A DNA stretch of 64,000 nt, taken from Sphingomonadaceae bacterium (GTDB taxonomy: Bacteria > Pseudomonadota > Alphaproteobacteria > Sphingomonadales > Sphingomonadaceae). The notes below the pieces were generated by a model, which worked only from the letters and a program-made list of their open reading frames with translations, had not been told where the DNA came from and did no database searches. Where the stretch lies: NCBI GenBank assembly GCA_016742125.1, contig JACVCM010000001.1, positions 1 to 64,000 on the forward strand, given 5' to 3'. Below, in pieces: positions 8,065 to 18,900 of this stretch; position 1 is the first letter of the stretch, and each line of letters begins with the position of its first letter. Made by a program: the position numbers and the translations under genes.

Positions 8065-11000
8065 ATGCGAGCGGGTAGGTTTCTTCTTCTGTCGTTGTTC
8101 CTCGGCAATATGTGGACAAACCCACTGCTGGCGCAGGCATATCGCCCGTCGCTGATGGACAGCTTTCCGATCGGCACAGGCGGCGCACTCTGCCAGGCAC
8201 AAAATAGGTCGACCGACCCGGCAATCGAAGGAATATTCGACCGGGCCTGGACAATAGTTTGCCGGGACGCAGCAAAACCGGTCGGCCAGGTTTTCGCGTT
8301 ACGGGGCGATTTGGGGGCAACGGAAGCCCGGGTGGCCCGCTCCCGCGATACAGAAGTTACATGTGACAGTTGGCGATCTGTGGAAGTTTCCGGGCTGGCG
8401 AACGCCGAGCGCGCCAGTTGTCGCGATGGCTACAGCTTGTATCGCTTTCAGGATGGCAAAGTTACTTATTACGCACAGGGCCTGAGTGCGTATGACAATG
8501 CGTTGGAATTGGGCCTGAGGACGATAGCGGCAGATCGGCTGATTCCCGAAAAACTCGAAATTGCGATAACCGGGGGCGGCGATGCGGCGGCGTTTGCGCG
8601 CGCGCAAGCCGAGACGCTCGACCCCACGGTAGCGCTTGCCGAGGGATATCGGCGCAACAATAGCGGTAATTTTGTCGAAGCGGCGCAGTTCTTCGATAGT
8701 CTGCAGCAACAGGCGCAAGCCGGTACCACCCCAGCAGCGCGCGAAACCGAAACACAGAGACTTCAGCGGCTGCACGAATATGGCGTGAACCGGGCCCTCC
8801 AGCTATCCAATCTTGCAGAGTTCGAACAGGCTGACACCTTGTTCCTGCAAGCCGCTCAGATACCGGTCACCGATCGCGTCCAGGTCCGGTTGCGCCGTAA
8901 TTTCGAGGCAATGCATTTGTTGAACCAGCAGCGACTGGGCGACGCGCTTGCCGTGCTGGACCGACCCATATTAGATCGCGAAGCCGAAAAGCTAACCGAC
9001 ACCGGCTCTGTCATCATAAGCGAGCAAACCGCTGCAGAAGTGAATGGCAGCAACGCCAGTCTGGCAAGTCTGGGGGTACGGCAGGAAACAGCCCTTACGG
9101 CCGACGAGCGCGCCGCAATCATCGATGCGCAGGCGCTCCAGTTACGCGGAACAATCCAGCGGCTGCAGGGCAATGCAGAGGCGGGCTCACCCAGCATGAG
9201 CCGTGCGCTTGAGGACGCGATGAAAATCCGCAATGGCAGGGTCGTATCGATTGCACGCCTACGCGCTCAGATCATGACAGAAATGGCGCTTGCAGAAGAG
9301 GAGCGGGGGAATTTCGGCAATGCGCGCCTGTTGCTCGACAATGCGCTTGCCCTGCTTAAAACAACCTATCCCGAAACCAGTGCCGTCAACAATGTGCGCG
9401 CGCGTCTGGCGGCCTATCTGGTCAGACGTGGGAGCGAAGACGAGGCGCTTGGACTTTATAGGACAGTTATTTCATCGGCCAACGAAAACGGCATCGGTGT
9501 GACCGGGCTGACCAACCAACTGCAACCATATTTCGATCTACTGGCTCGGCGAATTGCCTCGACCCCGTCGCTCGTTGACGATCTGTTCATGGCGTCGCAA
9601 AGTCTGATCCGTCCGGGCGCAGCGGATTCCATGGAGATATTGTCGCGCGAGCTTTTAGCGGGCGATGGCGAGGCTGCGAGCCTGTTCCGACAGTCGATAA
9701 CGCTGTCACGCGATATTGAGAGAGCGCGTATCGAACTCGCCCGGCTCACCCAAATCGCACAGCAGGACAGTGCGGCAGCACCATTACTGGCAACTCAGCA
9801 GGCCAATCTCGCGGCGCTCGCGCAACAGCAGACGGCTACCCAGGCCGCACTTTCTGCATTTCCGCAATTTCGTGCAATTTCAAAGCAGGCGCTGACCCTG
9901 AACGATTTGCGCGCAGCCATGAAACCCGGCGAGGCCTATTACAAACTCGCAGTTGCGGGTACCGCCGTCTACGCGATTTATGCCGATGCCGCGGGGGCCA
10001 CAGGTTACCGTTTGCCTCTGAGTGCCGCCGATTTGGGGCGCAAGGTCGACGATCTGCGCTCGACCATTTCGGTCTGGGAGAACGGGGCGCCTGTTACCTA
10101 TGCTTTCGATGTGGCGCTCGGCCGGCAATTGTTCCTCGACCTGTTCGCACCAGTCGATGCGCAATTGAAAAAGGCCAGCCATCTGATTTTCGAACCCGAT
10201 GGCGCAATGCTCAAATTGCCTGTCAACTTGCTGATTGCCGATCAGGCGGGTGTCGATGCCTATCTTGCCCGGCCCAAGACCAGCGATGCTGACGAATTCG
10301 ATTTCCGGGGCATTGCCTGGCTGGGTCGAACGACAGCCGTCAGCACCTCGATTTCGGCGCGCAGCTTCCGCGATTCCCGCGCGGCACCTGCATCGGGGGC
10401 CGAACGGCAATATCTGGGTTTCGGCAAGAACGCGCCTGCATTCGCGCAACTCATCAAGTCGCCGGTGCGCGGTGCATCCACGTTCGACAGTGTAGATTGC
10501 ACATGGCCTTTATCGCAATGGAACCGTCCGATTGCCGACACCGAACTGCGCATTGCATCGGACCTGATCGGCGGCGCCAACTCCAAAGTCGTAACAGAGC
10601 GGGAATTCACCGACCGGGCGATAATCGAACAGACGGATCTGAATGATTATCGCATCCTGCATTTCGCGACCCATGGCTTTGTGACGGCACCGCGTGTCGG
10701 GTGCCCTGCCCGCCCTGCTCTTTTGACATCGATTGGAGCTGTCGATTCCGACGGGCTTCTGTCCTTCGGCGAGATTTTCGATCTGAAGATCGATGCCGAT
10801 GTCGTCATATTGTCAGCATGCGATACAGCCGGGCAAGCAAGCGCGTTTGCCACGCGAGAGGCAGGGTTGGGTTCAGGTGGCGGCAGTGCCCTGGATGGGC
10901 TGGTGCGGGCATTCATCGGGGCGGGTGGGCGCAGCGTCGTTGCCAGCCACTGGCCCGCCCCAGACCAGTTCGAAGCGACCGAGCGCCTCATCTCAGGCCT

Positions 11001-11148
11001 TTTCCGTTCGCGAGGCGTTTCCGTCACCGAGGCGATGCGCAGCGCCCAAATTGCACTGATGGATGACCCCAATACCTCCCATCCCTTTTACTGGTCCGGC
11101 TTCGCCATCGTGGGCGACGGTGCCCGTCTGCTGCTGGCCGGAAGCTAG
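8065..11148 (+). CDS. Exported TPR and CHAT-domain protease-like protein
   Basis: A 1027-residue protein with a signal peptide (hydrophobic residues 6-20, LLAQA near residue 27). The middle is helical and TPR-like. The C-terminal third is a CHAT domain, a caspase-like fold. The His-Cys dyad is intact: H870 in HFATHGF and C919 in LSACDTAG, followed by a glycine-rich loop and VASHWPAPD. ATG is preceded by AGGAGGG. CHAT-TPR proteins are usually cytoplasmic or linked to cell-death systems; a secreted one implies activity in the periplasm. It starts a plus-strand run with a CHASE2 cyclase and a two-partner secretion pair. Its substrate is unknown; TpsA, TpsB or the CHASE2 domain are candidates by position. 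Confidence 0.88.
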   Translation: MRAGRFLLLSLFLGNMWTNPLLAQAYRPSLMDSFPIGTGGALCQAQNRSTDPAIEGIFDRAWTIVCRDAAKPVGQVFALRGDLGATEARVARSRDTEVTCDSWRSVEVSGLANAERASCRDGYSLYRFQDGKVTYYAQGLSAYDNALELGLRTIAADRLIPEKLEIAITGGGDAAAFARAQAETLDPTVALAEGYRRNNSGNFVEAAQFFDSLQQQAQAGTTPAARETETQRLQRLHEYGVNRALQLSNLAEFEQADTLFLQAAQIPVTDRVQVRLRRNFEAMHLLNQQRLGDALAVLDRPILDREAEKLTDTGSVIISEQTAAEVNGSNASLASLGVRQETALTADERAAIIDAQALQLRGTIQRLQGNAEAGSPSMSRALEDAMKIRNGRVVSIARLRAQIMTEMALAEEERGNFGNARLLLDNALALLKTTYPETSAVNNVRARLAAYLVRRGSEDEALGLYRTVISSANENGIGVTGLTNQLQPYFDLLARRIASTPSLVDDLFMASQSLIRPGAADSMEILSRELLAGDGEAASLFRQSITLSRDIERARIELARLTQIAQQDSAAAPLLATQQANLAALAQQQTATQAALSAFPQFRAISKQALTLNDLRAAMKPGEAYYKLAVAGTAVYAIYADAAGATGYRLPLSAADLGRKVDDLRSTISVWENGAPVTYAFDVALGRQLFLDLFAPVDAQLKKASHLIFEPDGAMLKLPVNLLIADQAGVDAYLARPKTSDADEFDFRGIAWLGRTTAVSTSISARSFRDSRAAPASGAERQYLGFGKNAPAFAQLIKSPVRGASTFDSVDCTWPLSQWNRPIADTELRIASDLIGGANSKVVTEREFTDRAIIEQTDLNDYRILHFATHGFVTAPRVGCPARPALLTSIGAVDSDGLLSFGEIFDLKIDADVVILSACDTAGQASAFATREAGLGSGGGSALDGLVRAFIGAGGRSVVASHWPAPDQFEATERLISGLFRSRGVSVTEAMRSAQIALMDDPNTSHPFYWSGFAIVGDGARLLLAGS

Positions 11149-11177
11149 AACCTATTGGTCTGGGAACTGGTCAGGGC

Positions 11178-13154
11178 ATGACAATAGGCCAGAAAATACG
11201 GCGGCTCCTTGCCGAATTGGGGCCCGCGCGGTTGATGCTGACCGTTGGGATGCTGTTGATTGCCCTGTTGGCCGCACGGTTTAGCTGGAACGTGATTCTG
11301 GTCGGTGATGCGGAGCGGGCGCTGTACGATCTGCGCGAAACCTATCTGGCACCGCGTGTCGACCAGGATCCCCGTATCGTGAAAGTGGTCTACACCGACG
11401 ACACCTTGATCGATACGCAGAAGCGCTCTCCGCTTGATCGCGCGATGCTGGCGCGCGCGTTGGCCAATCTTGACGGCATGGGCGCAAAAGCGATCGGAAT
11501 CGACATTTTGATCGACCAACCCCAAGATGAAGATCCGGCATTGTCGGCTAGCTTGCGCGCGATGCAAACCCCGACATTCCTGGCTTATGCCAATATCGAA
11601 ACCAACCGGGACAATATAAGGCAACGTCAGCAGGCATTTCTCGACAAGTTCATGCACGACCTGGAGGGAAGCAAAACCCGTCCGGCGAGCATCCGGGTCG
11701 AAACCGATATCGACAATGTGGTGCGCAGTTGGCCATTTATCCCGCCAAACCTGCCCCCGATCCTTTCGCGCGCCATGGCGCCCGACCACAATGCGCTCCG
11801 CGGGTATACAGGCTCCATTGCCTTTCGGCTGCCTAAATTCGTGGACCGCCCTGTTTTTGCGTCGCTGCCAATCGATCTGTTGGCAGATCCTGACCTTGCG
11901 CCGGCTTTTACCGAGCAGGTGGCCGGACGCTATGTCCTGATTGGCGGCGATATCGTTGATGTCGACCAGTTTGAGACGCCTTTGAGGCTGCAAACCGCAC
12001 AATCGATGATCGGGCTCGATGTACATGCACATATGCTCGCGCAGTTGCTCGACGCGAAGCGGCTGCCGAAAGTGTCGCAGATCGGCATCTGGGCAGTGGC
12101 GTTCCTGGTGGTTCTCGCCGGTGGATTGACAAGCCTAATCATGAGCGGTGTCAGGACGACGCTCGCAATAATCGTCCAGATGCTGTTTTTCGGCGGCCTG
12201 CCGTATGTGTTGCATGGGCAAGGCTTCGATACCCAAAAGCTTCCAGCCTTTGGGTGGATTATCGGCTGGGGCCTGGCTTTTGCTGCCGTTGGGATGGCGG
12301 CTCGCGAGGTCAGTTCGGAACAACGCCGTTTCGCGCAATCCGCTCTCGGCAAATATCTACCCCGCGACATTGCGAAGGAAATTCTGGACCAGCCTGATCG
12401 GCTGGCGCTGCACGGTGAGAAACGCGACATTTTCGTTGTATTCACCGACCTGGAAGGCTTCACAGCGATGTCGCACAGGATCGAGCCGGAGATGGTCGCC
12501 ACTTTGCTCAATGGCTATCTCGACAAAATGTGTTCGGTGATCCTGAAATATGGGGGCACGATCGACAAATTTGTAGGCGACGCCACCGTATCATTTTGGG
12601 GCGCGCCAATCTCACGCCCCGACGATGGCGAGCGCGCAGCACGCGCGGCCTACGAACTTTGGCAGGTCGGCGAGGATTTTCGGCAAAGCATTCCGGAAGG
12701 TGGACCAAAGATTGGCAAGACACGCGTCGGCCTGCATTATGGCGACGCCGTTATCGGAAATTTTGGCGGTGAGGGTCGGATTCAATATACCGCCCTCGGC
12801 GACAGTATGAACACCGCCTCGCGGCTTGAAAGCGCCAACAAGCAAACCGGAACAGCGATTATCGCCAGTCGCGAAGCAGTCGAGCGTTCCGGGCTCGATT
12901 GGTGGCGCCCGCTCGGCCGTGTCCGCCTGCGTGGGCGCGAGGAGCCGGTCGAGATATTCGAACCCTGCCCCGACTCGGCAGCCGGAGATAACCAGAAAAT
13001 TGCCGCAATCCTGTCGCTGGCAGAACGCGACCGCACCACAGCCGTGCAACAGCTAGACGAATTTGTCCAATCCAAGCCCGATGACATGGCATTACAAAAG
13101 CTGTTATACCGAATGAAGAATCTCGACCCCGGAGGATTTTATGCGTTGGATTAA
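11178..13154 (+). CDS. CHASE2 domain adenylate cyclase (class III)
   Basis: A 658-residue membrane protein. An N-terminal membrane segment (about 17-35) is followed by a periplasmic CHASE2 sensor to about residue 290, three membrane segments (about 295-375) and a class III cyclase domain (about 412-600). Catalytic residues are complete: metal aspartates D424 (FTDLEGFT) and D468 (VGDATVSFWG), purine-selecting K464 and D542, and transition-state N545 and R549 (LGDSMNTASR). The Lys/Asp pair predicts ATP as substrate. It starts 29 bases after the CHAT gene and ends 14 bases inside the next gene, so the three are co-translated. It should sense a periplasmic state and raise cAMP. Confidence 0.93.
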   Translation: MTIGQKIRRLLAELGPARLMLTVGMLLIALLAARFSWNVILVGDAERALYDLRETYLAPRVDQDPRIVKVVYTDDTLIDTQKRSPLDRAMLARALANLDGMGAKAIGIDILIDQPQDEDPALSASLRAMQTPTFLAYANIETNRDNIRQRQQAFLDKFMHDLEGSKTRPASIRVETDIDNVVRSWPFIPPNLPPILSRAMAPDHNALRGYTGSIAFRLPKFVDRPVFASLPIDLLADPDLAPAFTEQVAGRYVLIGGDIVDVDQFETPLRLQTAQSMIGLDVHAHMLAQLLDAKRLPKVSQIGIWAVAFLVVLAGGLTSLIMSGVRTTLAIIVQMLFFGGLPYVLHGQGFDTQKLPAFGWIIGWGLAFAAVGMAAREVSSEQRRFAQSALGKYLPRDIAKEILDQPDRLALHGEKRDIFVVFTDLEGFTAMSHRIEPEMVATLLNGYLDKMCSVILKYGGTIDKFVGDATVSFWGAPISRPDDGERAARAAYELWQVGEDFRQSIPEGGPKIGKTRVGLHYGDAVIGNFGGEGRIQYTALGDSMNTASRLESANKQTGTAIIASREAVERSGLDWWRPLGRVRLRGREEPVEIFEPCPDSAAGDNQKIAAILSLAERDRTTAVQQLDEFVQSKPDDMALQKLLYRMKNLDPGGFYALD

Positions 13155-13905
13155 GGACATTCGTCTTTCGGCGCTGGCAGTTGTCGGATTTTTGGTGCTT
13201 TTGCCGGTCGATGGAGCGCATGCGGAGCCCATTGTGATTAAATATGAAGGACCAGCCAGCCAGACCTACAAGCCCGGGAAAAGACTGCCTTCGACATCGA
13301 AAATCAATCTGAAATCAGGCGAAATACTAACTGTGCTGGATGAACGCGGAACACGAGTCCTTCGTGGACCCGGCACATTCAATGCATCAAGTTCGGCCAA
13401 TGCAGCGAACATCTCCAGCACCAGCCTCGCTACGCTGGTTCGGACAAGCACCGTAAGGCGGGCACGAACCGGCGCGGTACGCGGGGATGCAGCGCCTGCG
13501 CGGGCATCCCTCAGTCCAAATCTGTGGTATCTGGATTATGGAAAAGGTGGCCAATATTGCGTCGCTGACTTTCAGAATCTGCGCCTGTGGCGCCCGGACT
13601 CTTCGGATTCGAAAACGCTGACTGCGACCGACAAGAAGACCGGCAAGATGGCATCGGTAAAGCTTGGCAAGGGTGCAAACACGGTCAACTGGCCTTCCGA
13701 GATCGCACCAGCCGACGGTGGCATTTATGCCGTGTCTGGTCCTGACAAGGCTGAGCATCTAATCAGCCTCGTCAAGATCGACGTGACGGGGAATGAGCGG
13801 ATCGACATCTTGGCGGCCAAATTGATCGACCATGGCTGCATGGCGCAAAGCGAATTGCTGGCAGCGACATTTGCTCAAAACGAAACACTCGGCTCTGCGG
13901 GATGA
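13141..13905 (+). CDS. Exported protein of unknown function, CHAT/CHASE2 operon
   Basis: A 254-residue protein with a signal peptide (membrane-like segment 9-22, GAHA near residue 29). Residues about 55-82 (INLKSGEILTVLDERGTRVL followed by RGPGTF) look like a short FecR-type beta unit. The centre is Ser/Thr/Ala-rich and the C-terminal half is predicted mainly beta. Its ATG overlaps the end of the cyclase by 14 bases with GGAGG just upstream. I do not recognise a family with certainty. Operon position suggests a periplasmic partner of the CHASE2 sensor or the CHAT protein. Confidence 0.8.
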   Translation: MRWIKDIRLSALAVVGFLVLLPVDGAHAEPIVIKYEGPASQTYKPGKRLPSTSKINLKSGEILTVLDERGTRVLRGPGTFNASSSANAANISSTSLATLVRTSTVRRARTGAVRGDAAPARASLSPNLWYLDYGKGGQYCVADFQNLRLWRPDSSDSKTLTATDKKTGKMASVKLGKGANTVNWPSEIAPADGGIYAVSGPDKAEHLISLVKIDVTGNERIDILAAKLIDHGCMAQSELLAATFAQNETLGSAG

Positions 13906-14033
13906 TTGAGGCAGCCGTCCTGCAAGCAAAATATTTTGTGCCTTTCGATGTATAGCTTATAGAAGGGGAGCCAGCAGCAAGAACACCGTTTCGCGCAGCC
14001 GGTTTGCCCTTGGGTCGCGGGGAGTTTTGGAGG

Positions 14034-14054
14034 GAATCTTCTTCAGGAAGATTC
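14034..14054. promoter_or_regulatory. 8-bp perfect inverted repeat in the tpsB leader
   Basis: GAATCTTC, five bases, then GAAGATTC, in the 234-base gap between the exported-protein gene and tpsB. No T-run follows, so it is not a standard terminator. It could be an operator or part of a structured leader RNA together with the hairpin at 14096-14118. Confidence 0.4.
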
Positions 14055-14095
14055 TGAATGCCGGGTAAACTTCGGTTGGACCCGGTATGCCTTGT

Positions 14096-14118
14096 CCATA
14101 ACCATCTGATGGTTGTGG
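14096..14118 (+). promoter_or_regulatory. 10-bp hairpin just upstream of the tpsB ribosome-binding site
   Basis: CCATAACCAT and ATGGTTGTGG pair over ten positions (one G-U) around a CTG loop. The hairpin ends about 11 bases before GAGGGGG, the tpsB Shine-Dalgarno. Such placement could affect transporter translation. Seen directly; function inferred. Confidence 0.45.
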
Positions 14119-14139
14119 ATGATGATGCGAGGGGGCCCG

Positions 14140-15921
14140 ATGCTGTTACGAGGCGCGTTATTATTTTCCTCCGTTCTGGCGGGAGCAGCCCTGAACACCA
14201 CCGATGCGTGGGCGCAGGGCGCGAATGCTCCTACCCGCGATGAGCTTGAGATCAAGCGACTTCCGGCTATGACGCCCCGCGACAGCAGGCTGACCGTGGA
14301 GGGCGATATCGAACGCGCGCCCTGTCCGCTGGCCGATCCGCAATTTGGCAATATCTCGGTCAATTTTACCGCGGTCGAATTCGCCAATCTGAAAGGCCTT
14401 GATGCCGCCGCGCTGTCGAGTAGCTGGCAGGAATTTGCGGGGCGCAGCATCCCTGTGGCGCAACTTTGCGAGATACGCGATCGCGCCGCAACCATATTGC
14501 GCAAAGAAGGATATCTCGCCGCAGTTCAAGTGGTACCCCAGCGTATCCCACCGGGAGGAACTGTCCGGTTTGACGTCTTGATGGCAAAACTCGTACGGCT
14601 TCAGGTCCGTGGCGACGCCGGTCCGTCGGAACGCAAGATTGTCGATTTCCTGGAACCGCTCACCAATCAGGACGTGTTCAACGCCAAGCAGGCCGAACGC
14701 GCGATGCTGCTGGCCCGCGACCTGCCAGGTTACGACGTCCGGCTTACGCTGCGTCCGGCAGGAACGGTGCCGGGCGAAGTCATCGGCGAAGTGGCAGTTA
14801 CCTATCAGCGTTTCGAAATCGAGGCCAATGTCCAAAATCTGGGTTCACAGGACACAGGCAGGTTTGGCGGATTCATTGGTGCGAGAGTAAACGGTCTTAC
14901 CGGGCTGGGCGATCAGACAACGCTGAGCATCTACAATACGTTCGATTTCAGCGAGCAAACGATATTGCAGGGTGGACACAGTTTCCAGATCGGCCGTCAA
15001 GGATTGCGTCTCTCTGGCGACGTCACGTATGCTTGGACCTCGCCCGCGCTAAATCCACCGGCGCCAATCAAATCGGAAACCCTGGTCGCGACTCTGAACT
15101 TGAGCTATCCCGTCATCCGGATGCAGAGCCGCAACCTGTTGGCATCGGTCGGGTTCGATCTGGTCGATCAGGATATCCGTTTCGGACCGGTGCCCTTGAC
15201 CCGGGACAAACTGAGCGTCCTGTATGCACGCGCCGATTTCGATCAGACCGACCCTGCGAGCCTGGTGAGCCAGACGGGATATTCCGCAGCCGAGCCACGC
15301 TGGCGTTATGGTGGCGATATAGAGCTCCGTCAGGGTCTCTCGGTGCTGGGGGCCAGCCGAGGCTGTGGCGCAGGCTTCGTCAACTGCCTTCCACCATTCA
15401 CCCCACTCAGTCGCATTGAAGCAGACCCTTCAGCCTTTGTGTCGCGCGCGCAGGCATATGCGGAATTCCGCCCGGTGCCGAATGTGACGTTGGCCTGGGA
15501 AGTTCGCGGGCAATATACCACAAAGCCCTTGAGTTCGTTCGAAGAGTTTTCAGCTGGGAATTACACGGTGGGCCGGGGTTATGACGCCGGTGTGTTGCTC
15601 GGCGATAGTGGAATCGGAACGCGCAACGAACTGCGGCTTTTCAAATTGCAGCCCAAATCACGCAACCATTTCGCCGTGCAACCATTTGCCTTTTTCGATG
15701 CGTCGCGTGTCTGGAACGAAGACCGGCTTGCGCCGCCTTATGTGGCGGGGCGCAAGGATTTATATTCGGCGGGCGGCGGCGTCAATGTCGCTTGGGGCAA
15801 CAAGGCACGGCTGAGTCTTTACGCGGCCGCACCGCTCAAAACCACAGGTTTGTTGACGCGCAAGGGCGATGTCCGCCTGCTGATGACCCTGACTGCAAAA
15901 CTCGTTCCGTGGAGCCCCTGA
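14140..15921 (+). CDS. Two-partner secretion transporter TpsB (ShlB/FhaC/HecB family)
   Basis: A 593-residue outer-membrane transporter of the Omp85 superfamily. ATG at 14140 follows GAGGGGG and opens a clean signal peptide (LLRGALLFSS to DAWAQG). POTRA-type domains follow (for example VRFDVLMAKLVRLQVRGDAG), then a 16-strand-type barrel with a VGRGYD segment near residue 485, the VRGY-like motif of the lid loop. An in-frame TTG at 14113 was rejected because it would place MWMMMRGGP before the signal peptide. Its TGA overlaps the ATG of tpsA by one base, so the pair is translationally coupled. It should export that protein. Confidence 0.92.
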   Translation: MLLRGALLFSSVLAGAALNTTDAWAQGANAPTRDELEIKRLPAMTPRDSRLTVEGDIERAPCPLADPQFGNISVNFTAVEFANLKGLDAAALSSSWQEFAGRSIPVAQLCEIRDRAATILRKEGYLAAVQVVPQRIPPGGTVRFDVLMAKLVRLQVRGDAGPSERKIVDFLEPLTNQDVFNAKQAERAMLLARDLPGYDVRLTLRPAGTVPGEVIGEVAVTYQRFEIEANVQNLGSQDTGRFGGFIGARVNGLTGLGDQTTLSIYNTFDFSEQTILQGGHSFQIGRQGLRLSGDVTYAWTSPALNPPAPIKSETLVATLNLSYPVIRMQSRNLLASVGFDLVDQDIRFGPVPLTRDKLSVLYARADFDQTDPASLVSQTGYSAAEPRWRYGGDIELRQGLSVLGASRGCGAGFVNCLPPFTPLSRIEADPSAFVSRAQAYAEFRPVPNVTLAWEVRGQYTTKPLSSFEEFSAGNYTVGRGYDAGVLLGDSGIGTRNELRLFKLQPKSRNHFAVQPFAFFDASRVWNEDRLAPPYVAGRKDLYSAGGGVNVAWGNKARLSLYAAAPLKTTGLLTRKGDVRLLMTLTAKLVPWSP

Positions 15922-18900
15922 TGACGCAAAAAGTTGCACCCCCTTCAGGCCGGGCCAATCGCCAGCTGCTGGCGGGAGTTGCCACATTGGCCATCGCAAC
16001 CGCATTGCCGCAAATGGCATCTGCACAATCATTTCAGGGATCGGCATCGGTCGAAGTTGCCGGCGCGACCGTAGGCACCGGACCAGGCACCACCACGGTC
16101 AATGTCAACGCCCCCGTGACAGTGATAAACTGGCAGCCGAGCGATACAACAGGTACAGGTGAAATTGCCTTTCAACCGGCCGGAACAACCGCGCTTTTTC
16201 GGTCGATAAACTTTGCCGACTTTACTGTGCTGAACCGGATTTTACCCGTCGATAGCAACGGGCTTCCGACCATTACCCGCCCGGTCAGGTTTGACGGCAC
16301 GGTCAATTCGCAATTTGGCGCAGGGGTCGGAATTACTGCAGGTCGTCTATGGTTTTACACGCCCGGCGGCATCATTCTGGGTTCCAGCTCTGCGTTCAAC
16401 GTAGGCAGCCTCGTGCTGTCGACAAGCGCTATTGCCAGTTCCAACGTTTTCACGGGTGTAGCGGGAACGATAAACTTTACCGGAACACCAAACACGGCTT
16501 CTGCGATCAACATTCAGAACGGCGCCCAAATCAACGCGCTGATCAACGGATCGAGCTACGTCGCAATGGTGGCACCGCGCGTAGTGCAGAACGGAACGGT
16601 ACAGGTCAACGGGTCGGCAGCATATGTCGGCGCCGAGGCAGTGGACATCACGATGGATGGCGGCACCGGGCTGTTTGACATCAGTATCTCGACCGGCACA
16701 GGCGACGCAAATGGCGTAGTGCATGGCGAACTTGGCACCACCACCGGTCCGGGCAGTGGCGGCGCAGGTGATCCGCAACGTATCTATATGGTCGCGATAC
16801 CCAAAAACAGCGCCATCAGCATGCTGGTAAATGGGAATGTCGGCTATGCTCCTGCAGCGACAGCGACAGTGCAAAATGGCGAAGTGGTGTTGTCGGCCGG
16901 CTACAATATTGCCAGTGGCACGCCTAGCTTTGGCGAGCATGCCGCCCCTGCAAATGCGAACGCCGCAAATATTACCATCGGCAACACAACCCAATTGAAC
17001 ACGACCTTTTCCAGCCGGGTGCGCGCTCGCGCTTCGGGCAGTCTGCTTGCCAGCCCGGGCTCGAACGGTTCCGTTCCGAACGCATTGACGTTCACCGGCA
17101 GCGCCATTCTATGGGGTGATCTGTCGTCGGCCGTTGAAGCGAGCGCTTTTGAAACGGTCGGCGTCGGGGGCGACCTGTTCATAGGCTCCAGCCGTCAAGG
17201 TCAGGGCGGGAATGCGGCGGTGCGCGTGCCCGGGGGACTGCTGGCTGTGGGCGGCGATCTTACCGTCTATGCCGGGGCCATAGGCTTTTCGGGGGCGGCG
17301 GCTGGCGTTTCATTATCCAACCTCACCGGCGGCAATGGTCGCGGGGGTACGGCAACGGTCGATGTCGCCAACGGCAATTTGCGTGTCACCGGCGAGACAA
17401 ATGTGCGGGCGAACGGCGTCGGCGGATATGGTGCATCGGCGATGGGCAATGGCTTTGGCGGCGATGCACGAGTCGATCTGACTGGAACCGGGGCAACCGC
17501 CTTATTTACCGGCGGACTCAATGTTCAAGCCGACGGCTTCGGGATAATCGGTTATCTGTCTTCTATTGGCGTCACGCTTGCGCCACCCGACGCCGTTAAC
17601 GGCGGCAGCGGCAGCGGCGGATCGGCGCGGCTATCTATAGGCGACATCAACCAGCTGGTATTGCCGACGCTTGTCCTGACTGCCAACGGCATCGGCGATC
17701 AGGGCGGCCGTTCGCTGGTCAATGGCGGCGTTGGCGGCGGCAATGGAGGCACCGGCATTGGTGGGTTCGCCACGCTGAACCTGAATAGCGAAGTGCTGGC
17801 CCTGCCCGATCTGGTCGTCGAGGCATCGGGTATAGGCGGCGATGGCGGCGACAGCCTCAATCCGGGAGATGCTGCCGGAAATGGCGGAAACGGCGCGGGT
17901 GGATTGGCGACTATTTCGCTGACAGGGGCCGCCAGCTTTGGTTCGCTTCCCGGCTTTCTCGCTGGTGTCGCTGCAATTGCCACAGGTTCGGGCGGCGATG
18001 GAGGCGATGTCGTAACCGCTGGGACGCTCGACAGCGGGTCGGGCGGTAGCGGCACCGGCGGTACCGCGAATATCTCGATTGCAGGCGTATCGCAGGTCAA
18101 TGCAGGTACCATGATAGCCTTTGCCGATGGGCGGAGCGGGAGCGCTGGCACGGGCGGCACCTATTTCGGCGGCGCTGGAGCGGCGATCGGCGGCAATGCA
18201 GACATTGCCATTGCCACCAACGGAATCGTTAATACGCTCTCTTTGACTGCATCTGCCGATGCGCTGATGACCCAAACCTCACGGACAAGCGGCGCGACAG
18301 CAGGCTCGGCATCTTTGAGGATATTCAGCGGCATCGTTACCGCCGACGATATCAGGGTTACAGCCGATGCGCTCGTCGCGGTCGAAAGCAGCCAGAATGT
18401 AGGCTCGCGCAATGGCGTTTTTGCAGGCGATGGCACCGGAGGCACAGCCATTCTGTCGGTAGATGGCGGTTCGATTACGGCTAACCAAGCCGCCATCAGC
18501 GCAACCGGAAAGGGCAGCGGGCAAAATCCCGACGGCAGTGCAAATATTGACGAGAGCATTGCCATAGAACAGCGCCTCGCCGGCGCGACCGGCACCGGAG
18601 GCAATGCAGGTTTTGCCATATCGGGCGGCACCGCGACCTTTAACCAGTCGTTGATCGTCGACGCATCCGGCCGGGGTGGTGATGGCTACATCAATAGCGT
18701 GACGCTGCCGTCGCAACCGCTGGTGTCCGGCGCCGGCGGCGCAGGGATCGGCGGAACCGCATCGCTGGATGTGACAGGCGGGCAGCTGACGGCACCTAGC
18801 GTGGATCTGCGTTCCAACGGTATCGGCGGCATCGGCGGCGATTTCTGGGGCGTCGGCGCGGGCGATGCCGGAGCGGGTGGCAACGGAACAGGTGGTACCA

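Noticed and set aside
8065..13905. CHAT plus cyclase as a CBASS, Pycsar or gasdermin-type phage-defence island
   Set aside because: The cyclase is a CHASE2 membrane adenylate cyclase, not a CD-NTase or PycC, the CHAT protein has a signal peptide, and no gasdermin or effector nuclease is present. Linkage to tpsBA fits envelope biology better.
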